A stretch of 64,000 nt of DNA from contig NZ_CP065230.1 of assembly GCF_015767635.1 (NCBI RefSeq), positions 310,001 through 374,000 of the forward strand, written 5' to 3'. The DNA is from Halomonas sp. A40-4 (GTDB lineage Bacteria > Pseudomonadota > Gammaproteobacteria > Pseudomonadales > Halomonadaceae). Numbering within the stretch: position 1 is the first letter of the stretch; the number at the start of each line of letters is the position of its first letter. The position numbers and the translations under genes are program-made. Positions 51,816-62,841 of the stretch are shown here, piece by piece. The notes under the pieces are model-generated. The model did not search any database. It saw nothing but the letters and a program-made list of their open reading frames with translations, and was not told the origin of the DNA.

Positions 51816-53864
51816 TTAAGCGGCACGGATCCCGCTATGACGTAATAACGGGTCGACGCTGGGTTCGCGGCCGCGAAAGGCTCGGAATATGTCAGCAGCA
51901 TCGCGTGCGCCGCCTTGCTCGAGAATCTCTTGCCGGAAGCGCTGGCCGGTAGTGGGGTCAAAGATACCGGCTTCTTCAAACGCGCTCCAGGCATCGGCCG
52001 ATAACACTTCTGCCCATTTGTAGCTGTAGTAACCCGCCGCGTAGCCGCCTGCAAAAATGTGCCCGAAGCTGTTTTGAAAGCGGTTGAAGGACACAGTGGG
52101 GACCACGGAAACGCTCTGGCGTACCTCGTCGAGTAGCGCCTGGACATCGCTGGCGCAGGGAGAATCGAGCTCGTGGTGCAAGCGCAGGTCGAACAGCGAG
52201 AACTCAATCTGACGCGCCATGCCCATGGCTGACTGGAAGTTTTTGGCGGCCTGCAAGCGCTCTAGAAGAGCCTCTGGAAGTGGGTCGCCGCTGTCGACGT
52301 GGCCGGCTATCAGGTCGAGCCCTTCGCGTTCCCAGCAATAGTTTTCCATGAACTGGCTCGGCAGTTCGACGGCATCCCAGGCGACGCCGTTAATGCCTGA
52401 GATGTCAGCAATGGTTTGCTTGGTCAGCATATGGTGCAAACCATGGCCAAACTCATGGAACAGCGTGGTGACTTCATCGTGGGTCAGCAGCGCGGGCTTG
52501 TTGCCGACTGGCGGGGTGAAGTTGCAGGTAAGAAAAGCGACGGGAAGCTGCAAACCATCATGCGTCTGGCGGCGTACCCGGCAATCCGCCATCCAGGCAC
52601 CGCCACGCTTGCCTTCGCGGGCATACAGGTCAAGGTAGAAGCCGGCAATCGGCTGATCATTGTCGGTGATCCAGTAGAAGTGCACGTCGTCGTGGTAGTG
52701 CGCAACGTCAGTATCTTCTGCAAAGCGTACGCCATAGAGCCGCTCAACCACCTGAAACAGCCCATCGACGACTTGTGGTGCAGGAAAATAAGGGCGCAGC
52801 TGTTCTTGCGAAATCGCATAGCGTGCTTCGCGCAGTTTTTCGCTGGCATAAGCTACGTCCCAGGGTTCAAGCGTCTCGATACCCAGCTCATTACGCGCAA
52901 ATTCGCTGAGTTCGGTAACTTCCTGCCTGGCTTGAGGTACGGCGCGGTTCGCCAGATCGGTCAGAAACGTAAGCACTTGCTCAGGCGAGTCGGCCATCTT
53001 GGTGACCAGCGAATAGTCGGCGTAGGTATCAAAGCCCAGCAGGTGAGCGAGCTCTTGGCGCAGCGTCAGAATTTCTTCGAGAATGGGCGCATTGTCGAAC
53101 TTATCGGCGTCTGGCCCTTGGTCGGACGCGCGGGTGACGAAAGCGGTATAGACTTCGCGGCGCAGTTCCCGGTTATCGGCATAACTCACCACTGGAAAGA
53201 AACTGGGAAAGTCGAGGGTGATACGGAATCCATCGATGCCCTTGGATTCCGCTGTCGCCTTCAGCGTGTCTAGCGCGCTTTGCGGCAAGCCCGCCAGCGT
53301 GTCTGCATGTTTGATATCTTTGTGCCAGGCCTGTGTGGCATCGAGCACGTTATTGGAAAATTGGTTGGATAGCATCGAAAGGCGCGCCTGAATGTCGCCG
53401 TAACGGGCTTTTTTATCGGCGGGCAGGTCGACGCCCGCCAAGCGGAAATCGCGTAGCGCGTTATCGACAGTGCGCTGCTGGGCCGGGCTTAACTGAGTCC
53501 AGGCAGACCCCGCCTTGAGCGCTTGCCAGCCATGAAAAAGGCCTTCATGTTGCCCCACCCAGGTACTGAACTCGGAAAGCTGTTCCAGGCAAGTTTGGTA
53601 GGCGTCGCGAAGCTCAGGCGTATTCATGGTGCCGTTGAGATGCGAGACCGGGGACCACGCCTGGGTGAGCCGGTCGTTAACGGCCTCAGTAGGCTCGGCA
53701 AACGTTTCCCATGTAGGGGTTGTTTCAGCGGCCTGCTGAGCAAGGCGATCAATTGTGTCACGACTTTCGCTGATCAGGGTTTCAACTGCTGGGACCACAT
53801 GCTCAGCGCGAATATCTGTGAAGGGGGGCAGCGAGTGAATCTCGAGCAGCGGATTGCGGGACAT
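51816..53864 (-). CDS. prlC: Oligopeptidase A
   Basis: 682 residues, M3 family zinc metallopeptidase that degrades cytosolic peptides, including cleaved signal peptides. HExxH site in TTLFHEFGHGLHHML with the downstream Glu in FMENYCWERE-type sequence (SQFMENYCWE). C-terminal FGHIFAGGYAAGYYSYKWAEVL is typical. Start at ATG 53864 with GAGGTGA upstream; a GTG two codons earlier is in frame. Confidence 0.96.
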   Translation of the reverse strand: MSRNPLLEIHSLPPFTDIRAEHVVPAVETLISESRDTIDRLAQQAAETTPTWETFAEPTEAVNDRLTQAWSPVSHLNGTMNTPELRDAYQTCLEQLSEFSTWVGQHEGLFHGWQALKAGSAWTQLSPAQQRTVDNALRDFRLAGVDLPADKKARYGDIQARLSMLSNQFSNNVLDATQAWHKDIKHADTLAGLPQSALDTLKATAESKGIDGFRITLDFPSFFPVVSYADNRELRREVYTAFVTRASDQGPDADKFDNAPILEEILTLRQELAHLLGFDTYADYSLVTKMADSPEQVLTFLTDLANRAVPQARQEVTELSEFARNELGIETLEPWDVAYASEKLREARYAISQEQLRPYFPAPQVVDGLFQVVERLYGVRFAEDTDVAHYHDDVHFYWITDNDQPIAGFYLDLYAREGKRGGAWMADCRVRRQTHDGLQLPVAFLTCNFTPPVGNKPALLTHDEVTTLFHEFGHGLHHMLTKQTIADISGINGVAWDAVELPSQFMENYCWEREGLDLIAGHVDSGDPLPEALLERLQAAKNFQSAMGMARQIEFSLFDLRLHHELDSPCASDVQALLDEVRQSVSVVPTVSFNRFQNSFGHIFAGGYAAGYYSYKWAEVLSADAWSAFEEAGIFDPTTGQRFRQEILEQGGARDAADIFRAFRGREPSVDPLLRHSGIRAA

Positions 53865-54027
53865 AGTCACCTCTTGGGGTATCGTGGGAGCGCGACAAGC
53901 GCTGTCATGTCGTTAGAGTGCGGGCGAACGTGGGTTGTTTCAATGCTGGGGCACTACCTTGACTTGCCTTCAGCCCAGTGCCTGTTAGTCTTGCGGGCTT
54001 TTAAGGGCACCAAGGCGGGAATCATCA

Positions 54028-55368
54028 ATGAGTAAAACGCTAGAACGCTGGGGGTCAAAACGGGCCTTTATCCTGGCGGTAACGGGTGCTGCGGTGGGGC
54101 TGGGTAATATTTGGCGCTTCCCTTATGTGGCTGGAGAGAATGGCGGCGCGGCGTTTTTATTGATTTACGTGGCCTTTGTAATATTACTCGGTATACCCGT
54201 GATGATGGCAGAGATTTTAATTGGCCGCGCCGGACGCCGAGGGCCCATGCAGGCACTGGGGGCTCTGGCGGCGGAAGCGGGTGCCTCACGACACTGGCGT
54301 TGGCTGGGCCTTTTCGGTGCTTTCACGGTGTTTTGTATCCTGTCGTTTTACTCGGTGGTATCTGGCTGGTCCATCGAGTTTTTGGTGGCATCCATCAACG
54401 GCAACTTCAGGGGCGCCAGTGCTGCTGAAATTGGTGCTGGTTTTGATGCCTTTCTGGCGAATCCAGGCCTGCTGATCTTTAATCATACGCTGTTTCTGTT
54501 GATGACCATGGTGGTTGTCGCGGCGGGCGTTGCCAAAGGCCTGGAACGATTAAATAATCTGTTAATGCCTCTTCTGTATGGCCTATTGCTGTTGCTGGCG
54601 GCCTATGCGGCCACGACCAGCGGTTTTGGTACAGCCCTGTCCTGGCTATTTTTACCTTCCTTGGAAGCGCTAACGCCCTCCGTTGTATTGCATGCCATGG
54701 GGCATGCCTTTTTTACCCTGGCAGTGGGGGCGTGTGCATTGATGGCTTATGGTGCCTATATGCCTGACGAGCAGAGCCTGCCACGGGCTGCCGTGGCGGT
54801 TGCAGTATTGGACATCAGCGTGGCGCTACTTGCCGGTATTGCGATATTTTCGGTAGTGTTTTCCCAGGGCATGGATCCTGCCGATGGTCCAGGGCTCATG
54901 TTTGTGACACTGCCGATCGCTTTTTCAGAGCTACCCTGGGGGTCGCTATGGCTGAGTGTGTTCTTTCTACTGCTACTGTTAGCGACCTGGACATCGGCGA
55001 TCAACCTGGCCGAGCCCATGGTGGCCACATTACAAGGGTTTGGCTGGCGGCGGAGCGTCTCAACGGCCGTCGTGGCGCTTAGCGTGTGGTCGATTGGTCT
55101 GCTATCGGCGTTGTCGTTCTCTACGCTCGCTGACTTTCGTCCGCTGTTAGGGCGTAACGTATTCGAATTGGTAAGCAGTATTCCACCGGATATTTTCCTG
55201 CCGTTAGGCGGCCTGTTGATCGCGATCTTTGCCGCCTGGGTGCTGCCTCGCAGTGCGGCCGCAGCCGCATTGGGCGTGGGTGAGCGCGGTTATCTATGCT
55301 GGCGCAATGTGGTTCGCTGGGTGTCGATACCGCTGACGCTTATGGTTCTGCTTAGCGGGTTGCTATAG
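54028..55368 (+). CDS. Sodium-dependent transporter, neurotransmitter:sodium symporter family
   Basis: 446 residues, about 11-12 helices. N-terminal WGSKRAFILAVTGAAVGLGNIWRFPY carries the NSS helix 1 (blocks AVGLGNIWRFPY and ENGGAAFLLIY) that binds sodium and substrate; FFTLAVGACALMAYGAY corresponds to helix 6. Substrates in this family are amino acids or osmolytes; the exact one is unknown. Divergent from prlC; the carbonic-anhydrase-like gene follows 36 bases later and may be co-transcribed. Confidence 0.92.
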   Translation: MSKTLERWGSKRAFILAVTGAAVGLGNIWRFPYVAGENGGAAFLLIYVAFVILLGIPVMMAEILIGRAGRRGPMQALGALAAEAGASRHWRWLGLFGAFTVFCILSFYSVVSGWSIEFLVASINGNFRGASAAEIGAGFDAFLANPGLLIFNHTLFLLMTMVVVAAGVAKGLERLNNLLMPLLYGLLLLLAAYAATTSGFGTALSWLFLPSLEALTPSVVLHAMGHAFFTLAVGACALMAYGAYMPDEQSLPRAAVAVAVLDISVALLAGIAIFSVVFSQGMDPADGPGLMFVTLPIAFSELPWGSLWLSVFFLLLLLATWTSAINLAEPMVATLQGFGWRRSVSTAVVALSVWSIGLLSALSFSTLADFRPLLGRNVFELVSSIPPDIFLPLGGLLIAIFAAWVLPRSAAAAALGVGERGYLCWRNVVRWVSIPLTLMVLLSGLL

Positions 55369-55404
55369 TGGGCCACCATCTGCATCTAAAGTGAGGAGCA
55401 TGCA

Positions 55405-55953
55405 ATGAGCAGTGCGTTGAGAAGCTTCAGTAGCATGACGCCGCGTCTGGGCGAGCGGGTGTATATTGACTCGGCCAGCGTCGTGATTGGTGACGTCGAA
55501 CTGGGTGACGACAGCTCGGTGTGGCCGATGACAGTGATACGGGGTGATATGCATCGTATCCGTATCGGTGCCCGCACTAGCGTCCAGGATGGCAGCGTGC
55601 TGCATATCACCCATGCCAGTGACTACAATCCCGAGGGGTTCCCGCTTACCGTGGGTGACGACGTTACCATCGGCCATAAAGCGATCCTTCATGGCTGTAC
55701 ACTGGGAAGCCGTATTCTGGTTGGCATGGGGGCGATTGTCATGGATGGTGCCGTGGTGGACGATGAAGTCATCATTGCCGCCGGGGCGGTCGTGACGCCG
55801 GGCAAGCATCTGGAAAGCGGCCATGTTTATGCGGGTAACCCGGCCAAGGCATTGCGTCCTCTAAAAGATAAGGAGCGCGCTTTCTTTGCTTACACCGCGG
55901 GTAATTACGTCAAATTGAAAGATCGCTTCCTTGCCGAATCAAGTGACACTTAA
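55405..55953 (+). CDS. Gamma-carbonic anhydrase-like protein (YrdA type)
   Basis: 182 residues, left-handed beta-helix of hexapeptide repeats. VIRGDMHRIRIGARTSVQDGSVLHITH includes the blocks GDMHRIRIG and SVQDGSVLHITH; GDDVTIGHKAILHGCTLG and LVGMGAIVMDGAVV follow. The His residues that bind metal in gamma-carbonic anhydrases (HITH, IGHKAILHG) are present, but many YrdA-type proteins show little activity, so the enzymatic role is uncertain. Confidence 0.93.
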   Translation: MSSALRSFSSMTPRLGERVYIDSASVVIGDVELGDDSSVWPMTVIRGDMHRIRIGARTSVQDGSVLHITHASDYNPEGFPLTVGDDVTIGHKAILHGCTLGSRILVGMGAIVMDGAVVDDEVIIAAGAVVTPGKHLESGHVYAGNPAKALRPLKDKERAFFAYTAGNYVKLKDRFLAESSDT

Positions 55954-56007
55954 GCGATTCATTCCCCTCTTTTTTTGTTGGAAAGTCGTATTGTATCGAC
56001 TGGAAAT

Positions 56008-56023
56008 CTGTTAATTTATACAG
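56008..56023. promoter_or_regulatory. LexA-type SOS box ahead of the YdjM-like gene
   Basis: CTGT-TAATTTAT-ACAG, a perfect match to the gammaproteobacterial LexA consensus CTGT-N8-ACAG with the usual AT-rich centre, ending 19 bases before the start codon of the next gene and overlapping its probable -10 region. Confidence 0.75.
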
Positions 56024-56042
56024 TTTTCCGGTCGAGCACGAC

Positions 56043-56714
56043 ATGGCGAATTTTCGCACCCATATCACGGTGGCTTCTACAGGCGGTATGCTGCTGGCTT
56101 ATGCTGGCTGGCAACTGCAGTGGTGGGCACCTTCCCAGGCGTTATTGATGGTGATCTTGACCGCGTTTGGCGGTATTTTGCCCGATATCGATGCTGACCG
56201 GTCGCATTCGATCCGGCTTATTTTCAATATCCTTTCCGTACCGGCACTGGTGCTGGGCGTACTTATATTGCAGCCTTGGCTGTCCTCTGGGCAGTTGTTA
56301 ATGGCCTGCGGTGGCGTCTACCTTGCGGTGCGCTATCTCGCGGGGATCACGTTTTCACGTTTTACGGTACACCGTGGTATCTGGCATTCACTGCTGGCGA
56401 GCCTTTTATGCGCGCTGCTGACAACGGCCGTGAGCTTTCAACTGCTTTCCCAGCCAGCGTGGCTGGCCTGGTCGCATGGGGCGGCGGTATGGATCGGGTT
56501 TGTTATTCACTTGCTGTTGGACGAAATCTACAGCGTCGACTTGGAAGGCGCTCGGCTCAAGCGGTCCTTCGGTACGGCGCTGAAGTTTGGCGATTGTCGC
56601 CGCCCGCTGTCGAATATGTTGATGCTGATTGCCTTGTTGCCCCTCTGGCCCTGCCTGCCTCCCTGGGGGGTGTTGGGCGAACTGATCAATCAAGGATCGC
56701 TGCTATGGCGGTAG
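56043..56714 (+). CDS. YdjM-like inner-membrane metal-dependent hydrolase (DUF457)
   Basis: 223 residues. NFRTHITVASTGGML (His), GGILPDIDADRSHSIRLIF (metal-binding Asp pair and His), FTVHRGIWHSLLA (His residues) and HLLLDEIYSVDLEGARLKRSFG are the family blocks; about five helices. E. coli YdjM is a LexA-regulated inner-membrane protein of this family with unknown reaction. An SOS box precedes the gene here too. Its last 25 bases overlap the end of the convergent response-regulator gene. Confidence 0.9.
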   Translation: MANFRTHITVASTGGMLLAYAGWQLQWWAPSQALLMVILTAFGGILPDIDADRSHSIRLIFNILSVPALVLGVLILQPWLSSGQLLMACGGVYLAVRYLAGITFSRFTVHRGIWHSLLASLLCALLTTAVSFQLLSQPAWLAWSHGAAVWIGFVIHLLLDEIYSVDLEGARLKRSFGTALKFGDCRRPLSNMLMLIALLPLWPCLPPWGVLGELINQGSLLWR

Positions 56715-58072
56715 TCGTCAGCGTGTAACCCATGTTTTTTCAGCTTGTCGTAGAACGTTTTGCGCGGAATGCCAAGATGGTGGCAGACCTCGGTGACGCG
56801 TCCATGATGGCGGGAAAGTGACTGGCTGATCAGGCTTTTTTCAAACAGCTCGACCTGGCGGGGAAGCGTTGGCTCTTCAGTATCTGCCTGAGCGCCTTCA
56901 AGCAGAGCATCCAGCCGGTAGTCAAAGGCCGCGCCAAGCAATACGTAGCGCTCGGCCAGGTTGCGCAATTCACGTACGTTACCTGGCCAGTCGTGGGCAA
57001 GTAGACTGGCAATGCCATGGCTGTCGATGGTGGGCGCTTCCAGACCGCTGCGGTTGGCAGCCACGACGGCAAAATGCTGGAAAAGTAGCGGTATATCCTC
57101 ACGCCTTTCGCGCAGCGCTGGTAGCGGTAAGGTGACCACGTTGAGCCGGTAATAGAGATCTTCGCGAAAGCGACCCTCCTCGGCGGCGGCTTTGAGGTCG
57201 ATTTTTGTGGCAGCAATCACACGGATATCGAGAGGTATCACATCGTTGGCACCCAGCCGCTCAATATGTCGTTCTTGGAGTACGCGTAACAGTTTGACCT
57301 GCAGGGCAAGGGGCATGGATTCAATTTCATCCAAAAAGACGGTGCCGCCGTTAGCGTGCTCAAACTTGCCGATTCGCCGTTCAACCGCACCGGTAAAGGC
57401 GCCTTTTTCATGGCCAAACAGTTCAGACTCGATGGTGTGTTCAGGCACGGCGCCACAGTTAATCGCCATGAAAGGGTGGTTGCGCCTTGCGCTGCGCTCG
57501 TGAATGGCTCGGGCCACCAGGTCTTTGCCGGTACCGGTTTCGCCGAACAGCAGTACGTCAGCTTCGACTTGGCTGATGCGCTGAATCATCGCGGCCAAGC
57601 GGGAGATCACCGGCGTTCTACCCACCAGGCGTGGGCCGAGTGCCGCTTGTTGAGCTTCAAGTTCCGCTTTTAGCCGATTATTTTCCAGGCTGAGCTGGCG
57701 TTTTTCGATACCCCGGCGCACCACGTCGAGCAATTCGTCACCGGCAAAAGGCTTTTCCAGAAAATCCCACGCCCCGGCGCGCATGGCCTCGACGGCCGTT
57801 GAAATATCACCGTGGCCGGTAATCAAAATGATTGGCAGGGTGCTGTCGCGACGATGCAGTTCGTGCAGCAACGTCATGCCATCCATACCCGGCATGCGAA
57901 TGTCGCTGACAATGACACCCGGAAAGTTGGTGGGTAGTGCGGCCAGCGCCGCTTCGGCGGATTCAAAGCAGTGGGGCGTATACCCGGCAAGTTCAAGGGT
58001 CTGGCTGGCGGTGATGCGCAGATGCGGTTCGTCGTCAATCACCATGACCGGCAGCGTCGACGGCTCATGCAT
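56690..58072 (-). CDS. dctD: Sigma-54 response regulator, DctD type
   Basis: 460 residues. Receiver domain with acceptor Asp57 (GVIVSDIRMPGMDG) and FLEKPF; AAA+ domain with GETGTGKD, GAFTGA and FLDEIESM; Fis-like helix-turn-helix at the end (VTEVCHHLGIPRKTFYDKLKK). DctD proteins activate C4-dicarboxylate transporter genes with RpoN. Overlaps dctB by 8 bases. A candidate target is the TAXI-TRAP promoter 5.4 kb away; other targets outside the window are just as possible. Confidence 0.88.
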   Translation of the reverse strand: MHEPSTLPVMVIDDEPHLRITASQTLELAGYTPHCFESAEAALAALPTNFPGVIVSDIRMPGMDGMTLLHELHRRDSTLPIILITGHGDISTAVEAMRAGAWDFLEKPFAGDELLDVVRRGIEKRQLSLENNRLKAELEAQQAALGPRLVGRTPVISRLAAMIQRISQVEADVLLFGETGTGKDLVARAIHERSARRNHPFMAINCGAVPEHTIESELFGHEKGAFTGAVERRIGKFEHANGGTVFLDEIESMPLALQVKLLRVLQERHIERLGANDVIPLDIRVIAATKIDLKAAAEEGRFREDLYYRLNVVTLPLPALRERREDIPLLFQHFAVVAANRSGLEAPTIDSHGIASLLAHDWPGNVRELRNLAERYVLLGAAFDYRLDALLEGAQADTEEPTLPRQVELFEKSLISQSLSRHHGRVTEVCHHLGIPRKTFYDKLKKHGLHADDYRHSSDP

Positions 58073-59957
58073 CGGAAGGAGTCTCCTGGGTAGACCGCGG
58101 AGCGGGAGCGAGAGGGAGTGTAATGGTAAAGCAGGCGCCGCCGTCAGGCAGGTTGGCTGCCTGCAACTTGCCGCCTAGATCGTCCATGATACGCGATGAA
58201 ATGGAAAGCCCTAATCCTAGCCCGCTACCCGGGGCTTTGGTAGTGAAAAACGGCTCGAAAACCTGTTCAAGGTATTGGGACGGAATGCCAGGACCGTTAT
58301 CAACAACCCGGATAATCACCTGCTGATGGTTGGCTTGAGCGCTAAGCATAAGCTGCGGTGAAGGCGTCTCTTTCATGGCCTGGAGGGCATTGCCGATTAA
58401 ATTGACCAGTACCTGTTCCAGGCGTACCAGATCGGCTTTTACCCAAAGCGTGTCCTCGGGCCACTGCTGTTCAACGTCAATACGATCATCACGAAGTCGG
58501 CTCTGGAAGAGGCGCAAGGCGTAATCGGCACACGCCTGAACGGAAACAGTCTCTGGGTGGTCGCTGCTTTTACGGGAAAACTGGCGTAGCTGGGCGCTAA
58601 TGTCGGCCATCCGGTGGGTGAGCTCGATAATCTGCTCCAGATTAGCATCTGCCTGTTCTACCCGGGACAGTTCGATAAAGCGTCGGGCGTTTTCGCTGTA
58701 GGCGCGAATAGCCGCTAGTGGCTGGTTAAGCTCGTGGTTAATGCCGGCGGCGAGCTGGCCTAATACCGCGAGCTTGGCGGCCTGGATGAGTTCGTCCTGG
58801 GTTTGACGTAGGTTGGCCTCTGCACGGCGACGTTCATCTATTTCATCAGAAAGGCGCTGGTTGCTGGCAACCAGATCGCGGGTGCGTCTCTCAACGCTTA
58901 TCTCCAGCTCATCCCGTACGCGGGCCAGCGTCTGTCGCTCGCGCTCGGCGAATGTCTCGCGCTCACGGCGAAGCCGAAGCCGCTGCCAGCCGATACCTGC
59001 GGCCAGAGCGACGATTCCATAGAGGCCGCCGGCCATTAAGGCGGCCATCCATTGGGCGTTTACGACGGGGCTTAGCGGCTTGAGTATATGCATTTGCCAG
59101 TTAAACTCAGGGATTTCTCGGGTCAGGTTCAGATAGTGCTCGTCACTGAGCGGGCCTTCTTTAAACGTCACGACGCGACTATGTACATTCAAGATATCTT
59201 CCACCTGAATGCCCGAGGAGGGTAAGGGTTCTTGGCCGTAGCGCTTTGTTGCATGCAGTGATTGCCGCTGTCCGTCGGTCAGTGGATAAAGTGCACTCAT
59301 GCGCAATTCGGGTTGGCTGGCGAGGAAAATGATATTGTCGTCGTCGGTAACGAACAGAGTGGATTCCTGTTCGGCCCAACTTTCTTCCACGTCGTTTAGC
59401 AATACTTTAATGACCAGGACGCCATCGGGACGCGCGTCGGGTGAGGTGTCATCGAGCCATACCGGGGACGAGAAGTAATAACCACGTTCCTGCGACTGCA
59501 GGCCGAGTCCGTAAAAGCGCCCCTGTCCACCGGCGATTGCATCTTGGTAATAGCTGCGAAACGCGTAATTTTGTCCGATGAAGGTGTTTGGACGGTGCCA
59601 GTTGCTGGCCGCGATTGTGTCAGCATTGCGGTCCAATAGATAAACGTCAGAAACGCCAGAGGTGAAGCGAAACCGATCCAGCAATAAGTTGAGGGGCATC
59701 GGGTCCTGGCTGTCCGGCGAGGCGAGAAAACGCTGTACACCTTCGCGCGTGGCAAGCATCTGGGGGAGATAGTCGTAACGTAACAGGTAGCCATTGAGGT
59801 TAGCGGCGGACAGGCGAAGTTCGTTTTCCGCCTCTTGCTGAAGGTTATTAAGTGCCTGTTCGCGGGCCAGGAGCGATGCTTGCCACATGCACAAGAAAAG
59901 CCCTAGCGTTACAGCGATCAACCATAGATACCGCCAGCGGAATAAAGGAATGTTCAT
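58065..59957 (-). CDS. dctB: Sensor histidine kinase, DctB type
   Basis: 630 residues. Helix at ~10-30, periplasmic double-PAS (dCache) sensor to ~300 (FYGLGLQSQERGYYFSSPVW), a second helix (MAALMAGGLYGIVALAAGIG), a coiled linker, HisKA with the phospho-His in AAGINHELNQPLAAIRAYSEN, and HATPase (NLIGNALQAM, DNGPGIP, GSGLGLGLSI). The NHELNQPLAAIRAY form is characteristic of DctB. It phosphorylates the downstream regulator. Overlaps the GntR-family gene by 4 bases. Confidence 0.9.
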   Translation of the reverse strand: MNIPLFRWRYLWLIAVTLGLFLCMWQASLLAREQALNNLQQEAENELRLSAANLNGYLLRYDYLPQMLATREGVQRFLASPDSQDPMPLNLLLDRFRFTSGVSDVYLLDRNADTIAASNWHRPNTFIGQNYAFRSYYQDAIAGGQGRFYGLGLQSQERGYYFSSPVWLDDTSPDARPDGVLVIKVLLNDVEESWAEQESTLFVTDDDNIIFLASQPELRMSALYPLTDGQRQSLHATKRYGQEPLPSSGIQVEDILNVHSRVVTFKEGPLSDEHYLNLTREIPEFNWQMHILKPLSPVVNAQWMAALMAGGLYGIVALAAGIGWQRLRLRRERETFAERERQTLARVRDELEISVERRTRDLVASNQRLSDEIDERRRAEANLRQTQDELIQAAKLAVLGQLAAGINHELNQPLAAIRAYSENARRFIELSRVEQADANLEQIIELTHRMADISAQLRQFSRKSSDHPETVSVQACADYALRLFQSRLRDDRIDVEQQWPEDTLWVKADLVRLEQVLVNLIGNALQAMKETPSPQLMLSAQANHQQVIIRVVDNGPGIPSQYLEQVFEPFFTTKAPGSGLGLGLSISSRIMDDLGGKLQAANLPDGGACFTITLPLAPAPRSTQETPSDA

Positions 59958-60727
59958 GAGGGTGCCGAACTCGTGCCTTGGGCACGGCGCAAGGCACGCT
60001 GCGCGCGCGTTTCAGCTCGAGCTACTTCCAGCAAACCGTCCTCGACAAATACCAGGTGTTCGTGAGCGCGTGTACGTGCGTCTTCGGGCCGTCCCTCAAT
60101 GATGGCATCCAGCAGTGACCGGTGTTGCTGCATCAGTTGGCTGCGTGAATCCGGTTTGGCAAAGAGGTGGGCTAAATTATCCACGATACTTTGTTCAAGT
60201 AGATGAAAAATACCGCGAATCGTATGTAACAGCAGAACATTATGGGCGGCTTCTGCAATGGCCAGGTGAAAGGCCGCATCCAACTTTGCTTCCTGGGCAG
60301 GGTTGGCACCGACAAATCCGCCGTCAAGTTCTTCAAAGCGTTGTATAAGAACGGCTTTATCGGCTGGCGTAGAGCGCAATGCCGCGTAATAAGCAGAAAT
60401 GCCCTCCATGGCGTCGCGAAACTCAAGGAGATCCAGATGAAACTCTTTATGCCGGGAAAGCATCTCCAGCAACGGGTCGGTGTACCCGCTATTAAGCGAC
60501 TCTTCGACAAAGGTGCCTCCGCCTTGACGGCTCGTTAACAAGCCGCGAGCCGATAGTTTCTGTATCGCTTCTCTTAAGGAAGGCCGTGACACACCAAATC
60601 TTTCAGCAAGCTCTCGCTCGGGCGGTAGGCGCTGCCCGGGTTTCAAGCTACCTTCTAGTATCATGGCCTCCAGGCGCTCGGTGATCACATCGGCTAATCG
60701 CTGCTGGCGTAGCGGAGGGTAGTTCAT
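59954..60727 (-). CDS. PdhR-like GntR/FadR-family transcriptional regulator
   Basis: 257 residues. Winged helix at 1-70 (LPPERELAERFGVSRPSLREAI, key block AERFGVSRPSLREAI; RQGGGTFVEESL) and an FCD ligand domain (DLLEFRDAMEGISAYYAAL, AIAEAAHNVLLLH, HRSLLDAII) with metal-binding Asp and His. The match to PdhR, the pyruvate-responsive repressor, is close over most of its length. Start at ATG 60727; the frame is open 19 codons upstream, but that would place the operator inside the gene. First gene of a three-gene operon with dctB and dctD, an unusual partner. Ligand could be pyruvate, lactate or another small acid. Confidence 0.9.
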   Translation of the reverse strand: MNYPPLRQQRLADVITERLEAMILEGSLKPGQRLPPERELAERFGVSRPSLREAIQKLSARGLLTSRQGGGTFVEESLNSGYTDPLLEMLSRHKEFHLDLLEFRDAMEGISAYYAALRSTPADKAVLIQRFEELDGGFVGANPAQEAKLDAAFHLAIAEAAHNVLLLHTIRGIFHLLEQSIVDNLAHLFAKPDSRSQLMQQHRSLLDAIIEGRPEDARTRAHEHLVFVEDGLLEVARAETRAQRALRRAQGTSSAPS

Positions 60728-60741
60728 TGAATGGCTCTCTA

Positions 60742-60758
60742 AATTGGTAAGACCAATG
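60742..60758. promoter_or_regulatory. PdhR-type operator upstream of the regulator operon
   Basis: AATTGGTAAGACCAATG matches the PdhR consensus AATTGGT-N3-ACCAATT at all but the last position. It ends 15 bases before the ATG of the PdhR-like gene, so autoregulation of the whole regulator-dctB-dctD operon is expected. Confidence 0.8.
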
Positions 60759-61041
60759 ATAGGGTTGTCACGTAATGAACTCAAGCTGCCAGGCAGGACA
60801 GGGCGCCTTTGTCAGTGCTTCAAATGAACGGGGTCAAGTAGTCGGGGTGGTTTAAGTAGAATTTTTCCGCACACCCCTTGCGTCCTCGTCAGCAAAGCCG
60901 TAAAGTACGCATCCGCTGCCGGGGACGCCCAGCGTTGCCAGCGGTGAATGAGGTGTAAAAACCTTGGTTTGTCAGTAGGTTAGGCAAATAGCAGGAAGGA
61001 AAGTTGAGTTAAACATTTCCTTCGCTTCTGCCAAACAGTCG

Positions 61042-61069
61042 TTGACAAACATTGGAAAGTGCGTAGAAT
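61042..61069 (+). promoter_or_regulatory. rRNA promoter P2 (copy 2)
   Basis: TTGACA, 16 bases, TAGAAT, identical to copy 1 in both hexamers; a single base (T for C) differs just upstream. Confidence 0.8.
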
Positions 61070-61309
61070 ACGCCTTCCTCGCTTAGCAGCGGCCACGTCA
61101 GGTTTTGAGGCCCGCAAGCGAAACGCTCTTTAATAATGTGATCAGGTAATTCATGTGGGCGCTTGCCGATGAGGGTGATAAATCACCAATTATCAAGGCA
61201 AGCGACTCGTCCAAGGTCTTCGGATCTTGAGAGAACGTTTGAAAACCTTGAGCCAAGTTTGATCCGCTTTTGTTACTTTCGAGTGACAAGTAAGGATCAC
61301 AATGATTGT

Positions 61310-62841
<1,532 letters not shown>

